Assembly: GCA_937907455.1 (NCBI GenBank)
Contig: CALESQ010000048.1
Coordinates: forward strand, 1-62,015
DNA from: an uncultured Caldilineales bacterium
Lineage (GTDB): Bacteria > Chloroflexota > Anaerolineae > JAAEKA01
Length of the DNA: 62,015 nt
Direction: 5' to 3'
The notes under the pieces are model-generated. The model saw only the letters and a list, made by a program, of their open reading frames with translations. It was not told where the DNA came from and made no database searches. This document shows positions 44,328 through 52,808 of this stretch, in pieces. The position numbers and the translations under genes are program-made. Position 1 is the stretch's first letter. Every line of letters begins with the position of its first letter.

Positions 44328-44939
44328 ATGTCCGATCAATCATCAAGCAGTGTAGTGTGTGGGGCGTGTGGGGCAACCCTGCGCACCGGCGCCAGATTCT
44401 GCACCACCTGCGGCGCGGCGGCAGACGGCGCAGGTGCATCTGCTCACAGCCGATCTGTTGCCGGTTCGTCAAAGGGACTGTGGCCCATTCTGGCTGCCGT
44501 TGCCGGGCTGATATTGCTGGCAGCAGCGGCTGTCTCGTTTCTCAGCAAGCCGGAGACAACGACCGCACCGACAAACAGCGTGGCGCTGCCAGTCATCACC
44601 GTGGCTGCCGATGCGCCTTACCCTCAGATCATCCGTGTTTCGGCGGAGCAGGCTCATATCAGCATGGCTGAAGGTCAGGCTGTGCTGATAGACGTGCGTG
44701 ACCGGCGTTACTTCGAGGCTGGTCACGCAGCCGGGGCACTCTCGATACCAGAAAGTGAGCTGCCCGCCCAACTAGGTGAGCTGCCGAAAGACAAGACGAT
44801 TATCACCTACTGCACTTGACCGGCAGAAGAAAGCAGCGCCCGTGTGGCGCAATATCTGCTCGATCAGGGATTTACCGATGTAGCCGCTATGCAGGGTGGC
44901 CTGGAAGCCTGGCAGGCAATCGGCTTCCCCATTCAGTAA
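44328..44939 (+). CDS. Putative selenoprotein: zinc-ribbon, membrane-anchored rhodanese
   Basis: Read with TGA 44817-44819 as selenocysteine, this is 203 residues. Zinc ribbon C11, C14, C25, C28; membrane helix about 50-70 (LWPILAAVAGLILLAAAAVS); rhodanese domain about 101-203. The active loop is TYC-T-U-PAEESSARVAQ, with catalytic C162 and Sec164. After the TGA the same frame continues through YLLQ-like helix sequence, AAMQGGLEAWQAIGFPIQ and a TAA, exactly the missing end of a rhodanese. Many rhodaneses have Cys-x-Cys-Pro here, so TGA stands at a Cys position. A SECIS-like hairpin starts 16 bases after it. AGGAGG precedes the ATG. Alternatives: a nonsense mutation or a base-call error, giving a truncated 163-residue product. 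sel genes are not in the window. Confidence 0.72.
44832..44860 (+). promoter_or_regulatory. Putative bacterial SECIS element
   Basis: GCGCC (44836-44840) pairs with GGCGC (44846-44850) round a 5-base loop CGTGT whose second base is G. AGCA (44832-44835) can add four pairs with TGCT (44857-44860) across a 6-base bulge. The loop begins 21 bases after the TGA. A G in the first two loop bases and a loop 16-37 bases from the UGA are the published features of bacterial SECIS elements. The stem is short (5 bp plus 4). Confidence 0.6.
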
Positions 44940-44998
44940 ATGCTTTGCAAATCAAGTTTTTGCCTATGACAGTTACAGTGCTGTAAGCCAACGCAGAG

Positions 44999-46030
44999 TT
45001 AGGGCTGACCGCGATTAATCAGGAAGCGCGCAGCCCGATAGGCCAGGGGAAAGCGGCGCAAGCGCATCATCCACTTTTTGTGGGTGATGATGTCGCTACG
45101 GGTGATCCATACCTGCTCGGCGGCCATGCGTTGATACTTGCTGCAATCGCTGCATGGAATATCGCTGCGGTCAGGCACTTTACCCATCAGCATATCGCGG
45201 GCATAGCTGATCTTTTCCCCGTTCAGCGCAGCCTCCGGCCCGTCTGTAAAGACGTTGCCGCCGAAGTCTTGCCAATAGTTGACGCAGCAGCCCAGCACTT
45301 TGCCGTCCCAGTTGATCTGCGGATCATTCCACAGTTGCAGGCACTGTTGGAATTTATGCGTCTGCTCCCAATCGTCCTGGCGATTGGTGGCCGACAGCCC
45401 TGAATCCAGCATCACCTGCTGGCGGTTGCGCACCGGCGAAAAGTCGGGATCCCAGTTCAGCTTGGGGCGAAAGGCCATATCAAGCTCGTTGCACAGCGCC
45501 TTGACCTGAGCGATCTCGTGCTCGTTGTGCCCGAAAATCACAAATTGCCAGTTCAAACGGGGGAACTCGCTGTTATACCGGGCTTTAAAGGCATTGATCT
45601 TACGCACGTTGGCGATTACAGTGTCGAAATGGCCGCGCACGCGGTACTGCTCATACGTTGCCTGGCTGGCTCCGTCAATCGAGACGGTGATCTCTTCCAC
45701 GCCGTATTTCACAAGGGCTTCCAGTGCTTGATCGCTGGCAGTGTTCAGGTTCACACCGTTCGCCAGATTCACCTTGACACCCTTGCTATGGGCATAGGCC
45801 AGAATCTCCATAAGCTGGGGGTTCAGCATCACCTCGCCCCAGTTGGAAAGGCCCACTTCGCGCACAGTGGGGGCTTCGTCCAACAGACGTTGAAAATCAG
45901 CCAGCTTTAACATGCCAGATCCCACCGCGCTTTTGGCAATAATGCCCTGCGCCGTGGGACAGGAGGGACAACGCAACTGGCAAGCCGATGAAGCTTCCAG
46001 GCGGATACGTTCAGGTTTAATCGTACTCAT
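44999..46030 (-). CDS. Radical SAM protein with SPASM-like C-terminus
   Basis: 343 residues. The radical-SAM cluster motif is C17-x3-C21-x2-C24 in ASSACQLRCPSCPTAQG. GLSNWGEVMLNP and EITVSIDGASQATYEQYRV are typical of the peptide-modifying branch. The C-terminal Cys groups (KFQQCLQLWN, GCCVNYWQDFGG, IPCSDCSKYQ) look like an auxiliary-cluster SPASM domain. No precursor peptide is seen nearby, so the substrate is unknown. The start at 46030 (MSTIKPERIRLEASS) lacks a clear Shine-Dalgarno; a longer in-frame extension upstream has no family match. Confidence 0.85.
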   Translation of the reverse strand: MSTIKPERIRLEASSACQLRCPSCPTAQGIIAKSAVGSGMLKLADFQRLLDEAPTVREVGLSNWGEVMLNPQLMEILAYAHSKGVKVNLANGVNLNTASDQALEALVKYGVEEITVSIDGASQATYEQYRVRGHFDTVIANVRKINAFKARYNSEFPRLNWQFVIFGHNEHEIAQVKALCNELDMAFRPKLNWDPDFSPVRNRQQVMLDSGLSATNRQDDWEQTHKFQQCLQLWNDPQINWDGKVLGCCVNYWQDFGGNVFTDGPEAALNGEKISYARDMLMGKVPDRSDIPCSDCSKYQRMAAEQVWITRSDIITHKKWMMRLRRFPLAYRAARFLINRGQP

Positions 46031-46204
46031 ACTGTTTATCTTATCTTTGGGTTGAATAGATCGCAAAAGCCGGTCTACTATAATGCGAGTCTTGGGTCTT
46101 GTCAAACCGTTCCTTACCATCAGCACTTTTGCTGCGCGCCGCGCCTGCGGGTACAATCGCTTCAGCGGTACTTCAACCACACACCTTTTGATGAGGAGAC
46201 GGGT

Positions 46205-47698
46205 ATGCAATACGCTGATCTGCTTGGCCGTGAGGCCCTGACTTTCGACGATGTGCTGCTGGTTCCCGGCTTTGCCGAGGTACTGCCGGCGCAAGTGACT
46301 ATCCACACCCAACTGCACGAGCGCTTGCCGCTGAACATCCCCGTGCTATCCGCCGCCATGGACACGGTGACAGAAGCCCGTCTGGCGATTGCTCTGGCAC
46401 GGCAGGGCGGCCTGGGCGTGATCCACCGCAACCTCAGCCCGCAGCAGCAAGCCGCCGAGGTAGACAAGGTGAAGCGCTCTGAAGCTGGCATGATTGTAGA
46501 CCCCATTACCCTGCGGCCTGACAATACCCTGGCCGATGCCGAGGCCATCATGGCGCGCTATCACATTTCTGGCTTGCCTGTTACCGACAATGGCAAGTTG
46601 GTGGGCATTCTCACCAACCGCGATGTACGCTTTGCCACCATGCGCGAAGCCCCCGTCAGCGCCTATATGACCGCCGAAAAGCTCATCACCGCGCCTGTGG
46701 GCACCTCGCTGGAACAAGCCAAGGCCATTTTGCACGCGCATCGCATCGAGAAACTGCCGCTGGTAGACGAAGATTTCAACCTTAAGGGGCTGATCACCTA
46801 CAAAGATATTCTGAAAAAGCTGGATTTTCCTCAGGCCGCCGTGGATGGCCGCGGGCGCTTGTTGGTGGCCGCCGCGGTTGGTGTGGGCGTTGAGTTGGAA
46901 GAACGGCTGGAGCTGCTGCTGGATGCCGGAGTTGACGCCGCGGCCATTGACACGGCCCACGGCCATTCTGCCGGCGTGCTGCACGCCATTCGCCGCATTA
47001 AACTGCTTGCGCCTGATCTGCCGGTACTGGTGGGTAACGTCGTCACCGCTGAAGGCACCGAAGCGCTAATCGAGGCTGGTGCCGATGTGGTGAAGGTAGG
47101 TGTGGGGGCTGGCAGCATCTGCACCACCCGCATTGTGTCGGGGGCGGGCCTGCCACAGATGACCGCGGTGGCCGAATGTGCCCGCGCTGCGCAGCGCCAC
47201 GGCGTGCCGGTGATCGCTGACGGCGGCATCAAATACTCCGGTGACATCGTCAAGGCGCTGGCTGGCGGAGCCGCCGCGGTGATGCTCGGCTCGCTGCTGG
47301 CTGGCCTGGAAGAATCGCCCGGCGACCTGGTGATCTATGAAGGACGACGCTTCAAAGAATACCGCGGCATGGGATCGCTGGGCGCGATGAAAGGCCGCGC
47401 CGGGGATCGTTACGCTTCGGCGCAGGGTGATGCTCCGCAAAATCTGGGGACATTTGGCAAGCTGGTGCCAGAGGGCATTGAAGGCCAGGTTCCTTACAAG
47501 GGAACGCTGGCGGACTACATGGCGCAGCTCACCGGCGGCCTGCGCAGCGGCATGGGCTATGTGGGAGCGACTACTCTGGCCGATCTGCGCAGCAAGGCCC
47601 GTTTCGCGCGCATTACCAACGCCGGCCTGCTGGAAAGCCATCCGCACAGCATCTTCATCACCAAAGAAGCGCCCAACTACCAGCAGGCGCGCAGTTAA
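46205..47698 (+). CDS. guaB: Inosine-5'-monophosphate dehydrogenase
   Basis: 497-residue IMPDH, the rate-limiting step to GMP. The N-terminus DLLGREALTFDDVLLVPGFA, two CBS domains (about residues 95-215; VSAYMTAEKLITAPVGT), the catalytic loop GVGAGSICTTRIVSGAG with C306, and the flap MGSLGAMKGRAGDRY are all present. GAGGAG is 7 bases before the ATG at 46205. TATAAT occurs at 46079-46084 upstream without a well-spaced -35. The stop overlaps the next gene by 1 base (TAATG). Confidence 0.97.
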   Translation: MQYADLLGREALTFDDVLLVPGFAEVLPAQVTIHTQLHERLPLNIPVLSAAMDTVTEARLAIALARQGGLGVIHRNLSPQQQAAEVDKVKRSEAGMIVDPITLRPDNTLADAEAIMARYHISGLPVTDNGKLVGILTNRDVRFATMREAPVSAYMTAEKLITAPVGTSLEQAKAILHAHRIEKLPLVDEDFNLKGLITYKDILKKLDFPQAAVDGRGRLLVAAAVGVGVELEERLELLLDAGVDAAAIDTAHGHSAGVLHAIRRIKLLAPDLPVLVGNVVTAEGTEALIEAGADVVKVGVGAGSICTTRIVSGAGLPQMTAVAECARAAQRHGVPVIADGGIKYSGDIVKALAGGAAAVMLGSLLAGLEESPGDLVIYEGRRFKEYRGMGSLGAMKGRAGDRYASAQGDAPQNLGTFGKLVPEGIEGQVPYKGTLADYMAQLTGGLRSGMGYVGATTLADLRSKARFARITNAGLLESHPHSIFITKEAPNYQQARS

Positions 47699-48165
47699 TG
47701 CCGCCTATGACAACACTTTTCCCCGCTGCGGTGGCTGATGTGCCGCTTCTGGCGGCTATGATGCCCGATCTGTACCACGGCGATGAGCACACGCCCGATG
47801 CCACGCAATGGGCCGCGGGCGTGCGCGGCTTGATCAGCGCGCCGGAACACGGCCGTGTCTGGTTGATCCGAATGCAGGACGAGCTGGCCGGCTATGTGGT
47901 GCTGACCTTCGGCTACAGCCTGGAATACTTTGGCCCCTATGCGTTTCTTGATGAGCTGTATCTGCTGCCGGCATTTCGTGGCCGGGGAATCGGCACTGAG
48001 GTGATCGCCTGGCTGGTGGCGTATGCCCGCCGCACCGGCCTGCGCTCGCTGCATCTGGAGGTAGATGAAGCGAACGCAGACGGGCAGCGGTTCTATCTGG
48101 CCCGCGGCTTTCACTACCGCGGGCACATGCATTTGATGAGTTTGGCGCTTGACGCGGCGGCCTAG
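47698..48165 (+). CDS. GNAT family N-acetyltransferase
   Basis: 155-residue GNAT protein. LDELYLLPAFRGRGIGTEVI contains the acetyl-CoA pyrophosphate loop (R-G-x-G-I-G), and LHLEVDEANADGQRFYLARG is the usual second half. Substrate unknown. It starts on the last base of the guaB stop codon, so it is coupled to guaB, and it converges on the following gene with a 4-base overlap of the 3' ends. Confidence 0.9.
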   Translation: MPPMTTLFPAAVADVPLLAAMMPDLYHGDEHTPDATQWAAGVRGLISAPEHGRVWLIRMQDELAGYVVLTFGYSLEYFGPYAFLDELYLLPAFRGRGIGTEVIAWLVAYARRTGLRSLHLEVDEANADGQRFYLARGFHYRGHMHLMSLALDAAA

Positions 48166-50888
48166 AGCAGGCTTTCCAGCCGATCAATCAGCCGTCCCAG
48201 CACCGCAAAAGTTTCCTCAACCGGCTGCGGGCTGGCAAGATCAACTCCGGCAGCGCGCAGGGCATCCAAAGGATAGCGTGAGGAGCCGGCGCGCAGGAAG
48301 CCCAGGTAATCATCTACGGCACCGGGCACGCCGCTGAGAATGCGGTTAGCCAGCGCGTGCGCGCCGGAAATGCCCGTAGCGTATTGAAATACATAGTAAT
48401 CAGCGAAGAGGTGGGGGAAGGTGGCCCAATCAATGCCTACTCGCTGGGGATCGAAGGTCATCTCGTCGCCATAGCCTTCGGCGGCCAGTCCGGCCAGCAG
48501 TTCAATGGCAGCATCGGCAGTGATGCCATCGCCGCGCTCTACGCGCTGATGCACCTCCAACTCGAAGCGTGCCAGCGTGGGCATGATCAGGAAATAGCGA
48601 TGGAAGTTGTTCATGGCTTCTTCGATGATGCCGATTTGCAGCTCGCGCGGCAGATCTTGCTCCAGCAAATAGGCCCGTGTCATCGCCTGGTGGAAGTTGG
48701 AGGCCACTTCGGCGGCAAACAACGTGTAGTCCTGATACACCAGCGGCTGCGTCTGGCCGGTGAGGTAGGTATGCATTGAATGCCCAAGCTCGTGCGTCAA
48801 CGTGCCCATGCTCTGCGTATCATCGCTAAAGCTCATGAAGATGAAGGGGAACACGCCCGGCGCACCGGTCGAGAACGCGCCGGAACCTTTGCCCTGGTTG
48901 GGGTACACATCTACCCAGCGATCCTGCAGGCAGCCGCGACGCAGCGTGCCTGTGTATTCCTCACCCAATGGGGCCAGGGCCGCGGCGATCCACTCTACAG
49001 CCTGCCCATAGCTGACGCGAGCCGGGGTTGGCGTCAGCGGCGCCCAGATGTCGCAGGGGTGCAACGTGTCCACACCCAGCGCACGGCGGCGCACGGCCCA
49101 ATAGCGATGCCACACCGGAATGTGTTTTTTGAAGGTATCAATCAGGTTATGGAAGACCGCAGTGGGGATGGCGTTATCGAACAGGGCCATCTCCAGCGTA
49201 GAGTCGTAGCGCCGGGCACGCATCTGCAACACATTTTGCTTCACCGAAGTGAGGTAGTTGGTGGTGAGCAGGTTCTTGTGGGCCAGGTACTGATCGTGGT
49301 AACGCTCCCAGGCTGTGCGGCGCAACTCACGGTCGGGCGATCCCAGCAAGCCTTCATAGGTGCTTTGGCTGAGCGGCAACTCGACACCGTCGCTGCCGAG
49401 CGCGGGCGGGAATTGAATATCGGCATTGGTAAGCATTTGCCAGGCGCTGTAGGGACCGCTGAACGGATCGGCCGCCATGCCCAGCAGTTCTTCTACCTCG
49501 GCGGAGCGTACATGGGTTTGCCGTCGGAACAGGGTCTCGAAGTAGTGAGCGTAAACGGCCAGCCGCGGCTCCTCAGCAAGCCAGCTTTGCAGCGTGGGCA
49601 AGCCGATAGCCAATAGCTCTGGCTCCAGAAAAGAAATGGCAGCGAGGAACTGGCCGTACAAGCCTTGCAGTTTGCTGTCGCGTTCAGTGGCAGCCTGGTT
49701 GGTGGTATCTACCGCGCTATCCATGCCGGTGTATACGGCCAGACGTTGCAGGCGTGCCGCTGCCGCCTCCATCGCCGCGCGCGCATCGGCCAATGTGGCC
49801 GGCCCTTCGGCCAGGTGGCCCTCAAAGCGGCGCAGGGTGGGTAAGTCCGCGGCCAACGCGGCAAACTCAGCTTCCCAGTCATTGACAGTAGGAAAAACGC
49901 TTTCAGCGTTCCAGGTATAACGGATATCCAACTCGCTGCGCGCTGGCAGGGTGGTGGGGGTGGGATTGCTCATTGAATGATCTCCGGGAAAGGCGTATAC
50001 ATGGTGCCACACCGCCGCGGCGATGCGCCGGCAGATATCTTGCACCGTAGCGTCGGGCACACCATCAGGGGTTTGAGATTGCAAACGCAGATCAATTTGG
50101 TCGTTGACGTAGTCTACGGCCAGGAATTTGTCCTCGCCGGTGAGGGCAATTTCGCTGGAAAAGAGATGCAGGTTCGAGACGCGGGCAATGCGCACTGCCA
50201 TGTCGTACAGCTCGCCCAAGCGCAGATAGATCACCTCGTGCTGCTCTACCGGGCGGTAGATGTGGGTGTGCGGTGGCCACCAATTGACGTACAGCTCGCC
50301 CAGGCAGTAAATCACCCGGAACCAGGCCGGCTGGCCGTCAATTTCGCTGGGGGCAACGTGAGCCTGCAACAAATATTTGTCATGCGGAAACTGACGACGC
50401 GCATCGGCTACTTGCTGGTGAGAGGTGGCTTCGCAGATCACGCCCTCGCCGCCGCCGCCGTTGGCCGGTTTGATGGCAAAGCGCTCGCCCAGCGGACTAA
50501 TATCCAGTTCTCCAAGCTCGGGCTGATGGTCGTAGGGCGACAAGATGATGCTGTAAGGGGTGGGCAGACCTGCAGCGATCAACTCCAGGTGCATGGTAGC
50601 TTTGTCAGCAGAAAAGGCTTCCTGCTCGTGTGGATTGATGCGAAAGACGCTTTGCCCGCGCGCCCAGGTGACAAGGCAGAAAAACGCTGAATCGGTATCG
50701 CTGGCGCGATCCAGCAAAGCTAGAAAGGATAGAGTTCCGTTAAGCAGCGCTTGGTGGGTATTGTGGAGGGTTTCTGGGGTAACTTCCAGCAGAGAGAGGC
50801 CGCGTTCACGGCACGCCTGGCGCAGCAGAGCTATAAACCCTGCATCGTGCGGCCAATTCCAGGCGACGCACAGATCATAGGTCGTCAT
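48162..50888 (-). CDS. pepF: ATP-grasp / oligoendopeptidase F fusion
   Basis: 908 residues. Residues 1-300 are an ATP-grasp ligase-like domain (FAIKPANGGGGEGVICEATS, YLLQAHVAP, FLAVDYVNDQIDLR). From M306 it is a full-length M3-family oligoendopeptidase F with HELGHSMH at 699-706 and a later zinc Glu in FAAEVASNFHQAM. The two halves are in one frame without a stop. GGAG lies 8 bases before the M306 codon (49973), so the peptidase may also start on its own. The peptidase is sure; the role of the ATP-grasp half (peptide or amino-acid ligase) is unknown. A stop lost by mutation or a base error would also explain the fusion. Confidence 0.88.
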   Translation of the reverse strand: MTTYDLCVAWNWPHDAGFIALLRQACRERGLSLLEVTPETLHNTHQALLNGTLSFLALLDRASDTDSAFFCLVTWARGQSVFRINPHEQEAFSADKATMHLELIAAGLPTPYSIILSPYDHQPELGELDISPLGERFAIKPANGGGGEGVICEATSHQQVADARRQFPHDKYLLQAHVAPSEIDGQPAWFRVIYCLGELYVNWWPPHTHIYRPVEQHEVIYLRLGELYDMAVRIARVSNLHLFSSEIALTGEDKFLAVDYVNDQIDLRLQSQTPDGVPDATVQDICRRIAAAVWHHVYAFPGDHSMSNPTPTTLPARSELDIRYTWNAESVFPTVNDWEAEFAALAADLPTLRRFEGHLAEGPATLADARAAMEAAAARLQRLAVYTGMDSAVDTTNQAATERDSKLQGLYGQFLAAISFLEPELLAIGLPTLQSWLAEEPRLAVYAHYFETLFRRQTHVRSAEVEELLGMAADPFSGPYSAWQMLTNADIQFPPALGSDGVELPLSQSTYEGLLGSPDRELRRTAWERYHDQYLAHKNLLTTNYLTSVKQNVLQMRARRYDSTLEMALFDNAIPTAVFHNLIDTFKKHIPVWHRYWAVRRRALGVDTLHPCDIWAPLTPTPARVSYGQAVEWIAAALAPLGEEYTGTLRRGCLQDRWVDVYPNQGKGSGAFSTGAPGVFPFIFMSFSDDTQSMGTLTHELGHSMHTYLTGQTQPLVYQDYTLFAAEVASNFHQAMTRAYLLEQDLPRELQIGIIEEAMNNFHRYFLIMPTLARFELEVHQRVERGDGITADAAIELLAGLAAEGYGDEMTFDPQRVGIDWATFPHLFADYYVFQYATGISGAHALANRILSGVPGAVDDYLGFLRAGSSRYPLDALRAAGVDLASPQPVEETFAVLGRLIDRLESLL

Positions 50889-50936
50889 GGTGCGTCATTG
50901 TACCTGAAGCACGCATCAGCCACAAGTTTAGGGATG

Positions 50937-50979
50937 AAAAAAGCGATGCGTGAGGCAGCACAAGGCCACCTCACGCATC
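50937..50979 (-). terminator. Intrinsic terminator for the glnA operon
   Basis: GATGCGTGAGG (50945-50955) and CCTCACGCATC (50969-50979) form a perfect 11-bp stem with a 13-base loop. Read on the minus strand the stem is followed after GC by TTTTTT (50942-50937). It ends transcripts coming from amt-glnB-glnA. Confidence 0.8.
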
Positions 50980-50995
50980 TACCACCACACATACA

Positions 50996-51018
50996 CCGGA
51001 CCCAGCGGCTGGGTCCGG
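50996..51018. other. Perfect GC-rich hairpin
   Basis: CCGGACCCAG (50996-51005) and CTGGGTCCGG (51009-51018) pair round CGG. There is no U tract on either strand, so it is more likely an RNA-stabilising 3' structure of the glnA transcript than a terminator. Confidence 0.6.
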
Positions 51019-51268
51019 GCTGAGTTACCTCACCCCGCACCCGACCGCATAGCCGGTGCAGCAAAAAGCAGGAATCGAAGGTTAGAAACTATGTGGCCTC
51101 AGCCGCTTGCAGATAGGCCCTAAGGCTGAGGGGCCTTCTGCTGTCAGCCAGCGGTTTCAACCACTGAGTAAACCATCTGACTGATCGCACAAAGCGGCAT
51201 CAAGTCTCCAACCTTGCTTATCAGTCTACCCGCCTTCGGCGTAGCAATTTACCAATTCCACCTTCCGC

Positions 51269-52672
51269 CTACGCATTGTAATAGAGCAAATACTCATACG
51301 GATGCGGGCGCAAGGCCACCGGGCCGACTTCGGTTTCCCACTTGTACTTGGTAAAGGCTTCCAGCACGTCGGGCGTGAACACGCCACCTTCCAGCAGGTA
51401 GTCATGATCGGCTTCCAGCGCGTCCAGCGATTCGTTCAGCTTGCCGACGGTGGTCTTGACCTTGCCCATGTGCTCTTCATCGAACAGGTCCACTTCCGCG
51501 GGCGCACCGGGATCAATCTGGTTCTTGATGCCGTCGAGGCCGGCCATCAGACAGGCCGCAAACGCCAGGTAGGGGTTGGCCGCCGGGTCGGGGCAGCGGA
51601 ATTCGACGCGCTTGGCCTTGGGCGACTTGGAGTACATCGGGATGCGGCAGGCCGCGGAGCGGTTACGGGCGGAGTAGGCCACGACCACGGGTGCTTCGTA
51701 GCCCGGAACCAGACGGCGGTAGGAGTTGGTCGTCGGTGCGCAGATCGCCAACAGTGAGTTGATGTGCTTGAGCAGGCCACCGATGTACCACAGGGCCATC
51801 TGGCTCAGTCCGGCATACTCATCACCGGCGAAGAGCGGCTTGCCGTCTTTCCACAAGCTCTGGTGCGTGTGCATACCGGAGCCGTTGTCGGCAAAGATGG
51901 GCTTGGGCATGAAGGTGGCGGTTTTGCCGGCCTTCTTGGCGACGTTCTTCACGATGTACTTGTAGATCTGCACCTGGTCGGCCATGCGCACCAGCGGCTT
52001 GTACTTCATGTCAATTTCGCACTGGCCTGCGGTGCCGACTTCGTGGTGATGCAGTTCGATGTCAACACCGGCATCAATCATGGTGCGCACCATCTCGGAG
52101 CGCAGGTCCTGCAGGGTGTCGAGGGGTGGGACGGGGAAATAGCCACGCTTGTGCGGCACCGAGTGACCGAAGCCGAAGATACCGTTGTTCCACGGGCCTT
52201 CGATGCTGTCCACCTGATAGGCCGCGGAATACTCGCCCGCAGAGAACATCACCTTGTCGAAGACAAAGAACTCTGCTTCCGGCCCAATGTAGATGGTGTC
52301 AGCAATGCCGGTGCTTTTGAGATACTCCACCGACTTTTTAGCAATGTAGCGCGGGTCACGGCTATAAGGCTGGCGCGTGATCGGATCATACACATCGCCG
52401 GTCAGGCTCAGAGTCGGCATTTCATGAACCGGGTCCACCATCGCCGAGTCAGGATCGGCCAGCAGAATCATGTCGCTGGACTCGATGCTCTGAAAGCCGC
52501 GGATAGAGGAGCCATCAAAGCCCATGCCATCCTCAAAGGCCAGGCCTTCGGAAAACTCTTCCACCGGCATGGAAAAGTGCTGCCATTCACCGAACAGGTC
52601 AGTGAACTTCACGTCTACCATTTTCAGGTTCTTGTCCTTGATTAACTTCAGGACATCTTTGGGGGTTGCCAT
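51269..52672 (-). CDS. glnA: Glutamine synthetase, type I
   Basis: 467-residue GSI, making glutamine from glutamate and ammonia. FEDGMGFDGSSIRGF, the catalytic GPEAEFFVFD, NGSGMHTHQSLW, and the ATP/Glu segment APTTNSYRRLVPGYEAPV are all present. At the adenylylation-loop position the sequence is VDLFDEEHMG, with Phe where adenylylated enzymes have Tyr, so control by adenylylation is unlikely. It is the last gene after amt and glnB on the minus strand, separated from glnB by a long hairpin. Confidence 0.97.
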   Translation of the reverse strand: MATPKDVLKLIKDKNLKMVDVKFTDLFGEWQHFSMPVEEFSEGLAFEDGMGFDGSSIRGFQSIESSDMILLADPDSAMVDPVHEMPTLSLTGDVYDPITRQPYSRDPRYIAKKSVEYLKSTGIADTIYIGPEAEFFVFDKVMFSAGEYSAAYQVDSIEGPWNNGIFGFGHSVPHKRGYFPVPPLDTLQDLRSEMVRTMIDAGVDIELHHHEVGTAGQCEIDMKYKPLVRMADQVQIYKYIVKNVAKKAGKTATFMPKPIFADNGSGMHTHQSLWKDGKPLFAGDEYAGLSQMALWYIGGLLKHINSLLAICAPTTNSYRRLVPGYEAPVVVAYSARNRSAACRIPMYSKSPKAKRVEFRCPDPAANPYLAFAACLMAGLDGIKNQIDPGAPAEVDLFDEEHMGKVKTTVGKLNESLDALEADHDYLLEGGVFTPDVLEAFTKYKWETEVGPVALRPHPYEYLLYYNA

Positions 52673-52712
52673 TGGTACAAAATCTCCTTCAACTGAAAGT
52701 GTGTGTGTGGTA

Positions 52713-52808
52713 AGTGCGGTAGTATGGGAGTGAGATAGTGCGGGAGTGAGGTAGCGCAGTAGTGCAGTAATGTCGTGGTGCAGGACACTATCTCACTCTG
52801 ATACTATC
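52713..52808. repeat. Octamer array and long hairpin between glnB and glnA
   Basis: About nine 8-base units (agtgcggt, agtatggg, agtgagat, agtgcggg, agtgaggt and similar) run from 52713 to 52784, followed by complementary units to 52808. GAGTGAGATAGTG (52728-52740) and CACTATCTCACTC (52786-52798) are a perfect 13-base inverted repeat with a 45-base loop. It could allow glnB and glnA different transcript stability. Confidence 0.75.

Larger units (their letters stand above)
50889..51268. other. Structured intergenic region after glnA
   Basis: 380 bases without a gene, downstream of glnA and upstream of the ATP-grasp/PepF gene. It holds a minus-strand terminator (50937-50979), a 10-bp hairpin (50996-51018), a pairing CCTCAGCC/GGCTGAGG (51097-51104 with 51124-51131), and a 37-base stretch (about 51228-51264) that resembles 18152-18187. 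No tRNA fold could be built. Confidence 0.6.

Noticed and set aside
44820..44939. The region after the TGA as ordinary intergenic DNA
   Set aside because: It encodes, in the same frame and without further stops, the conserved end of the rhodanese domain (GGLEAWQAIGFP) and ends in a TAA.
51060..51110. T-loop-like TTCGATTCC on the minus strand after glnA
   Set aside because: The flanking bases do not form a T stem, acceptor stem or D arm; no tRNA can be folded.
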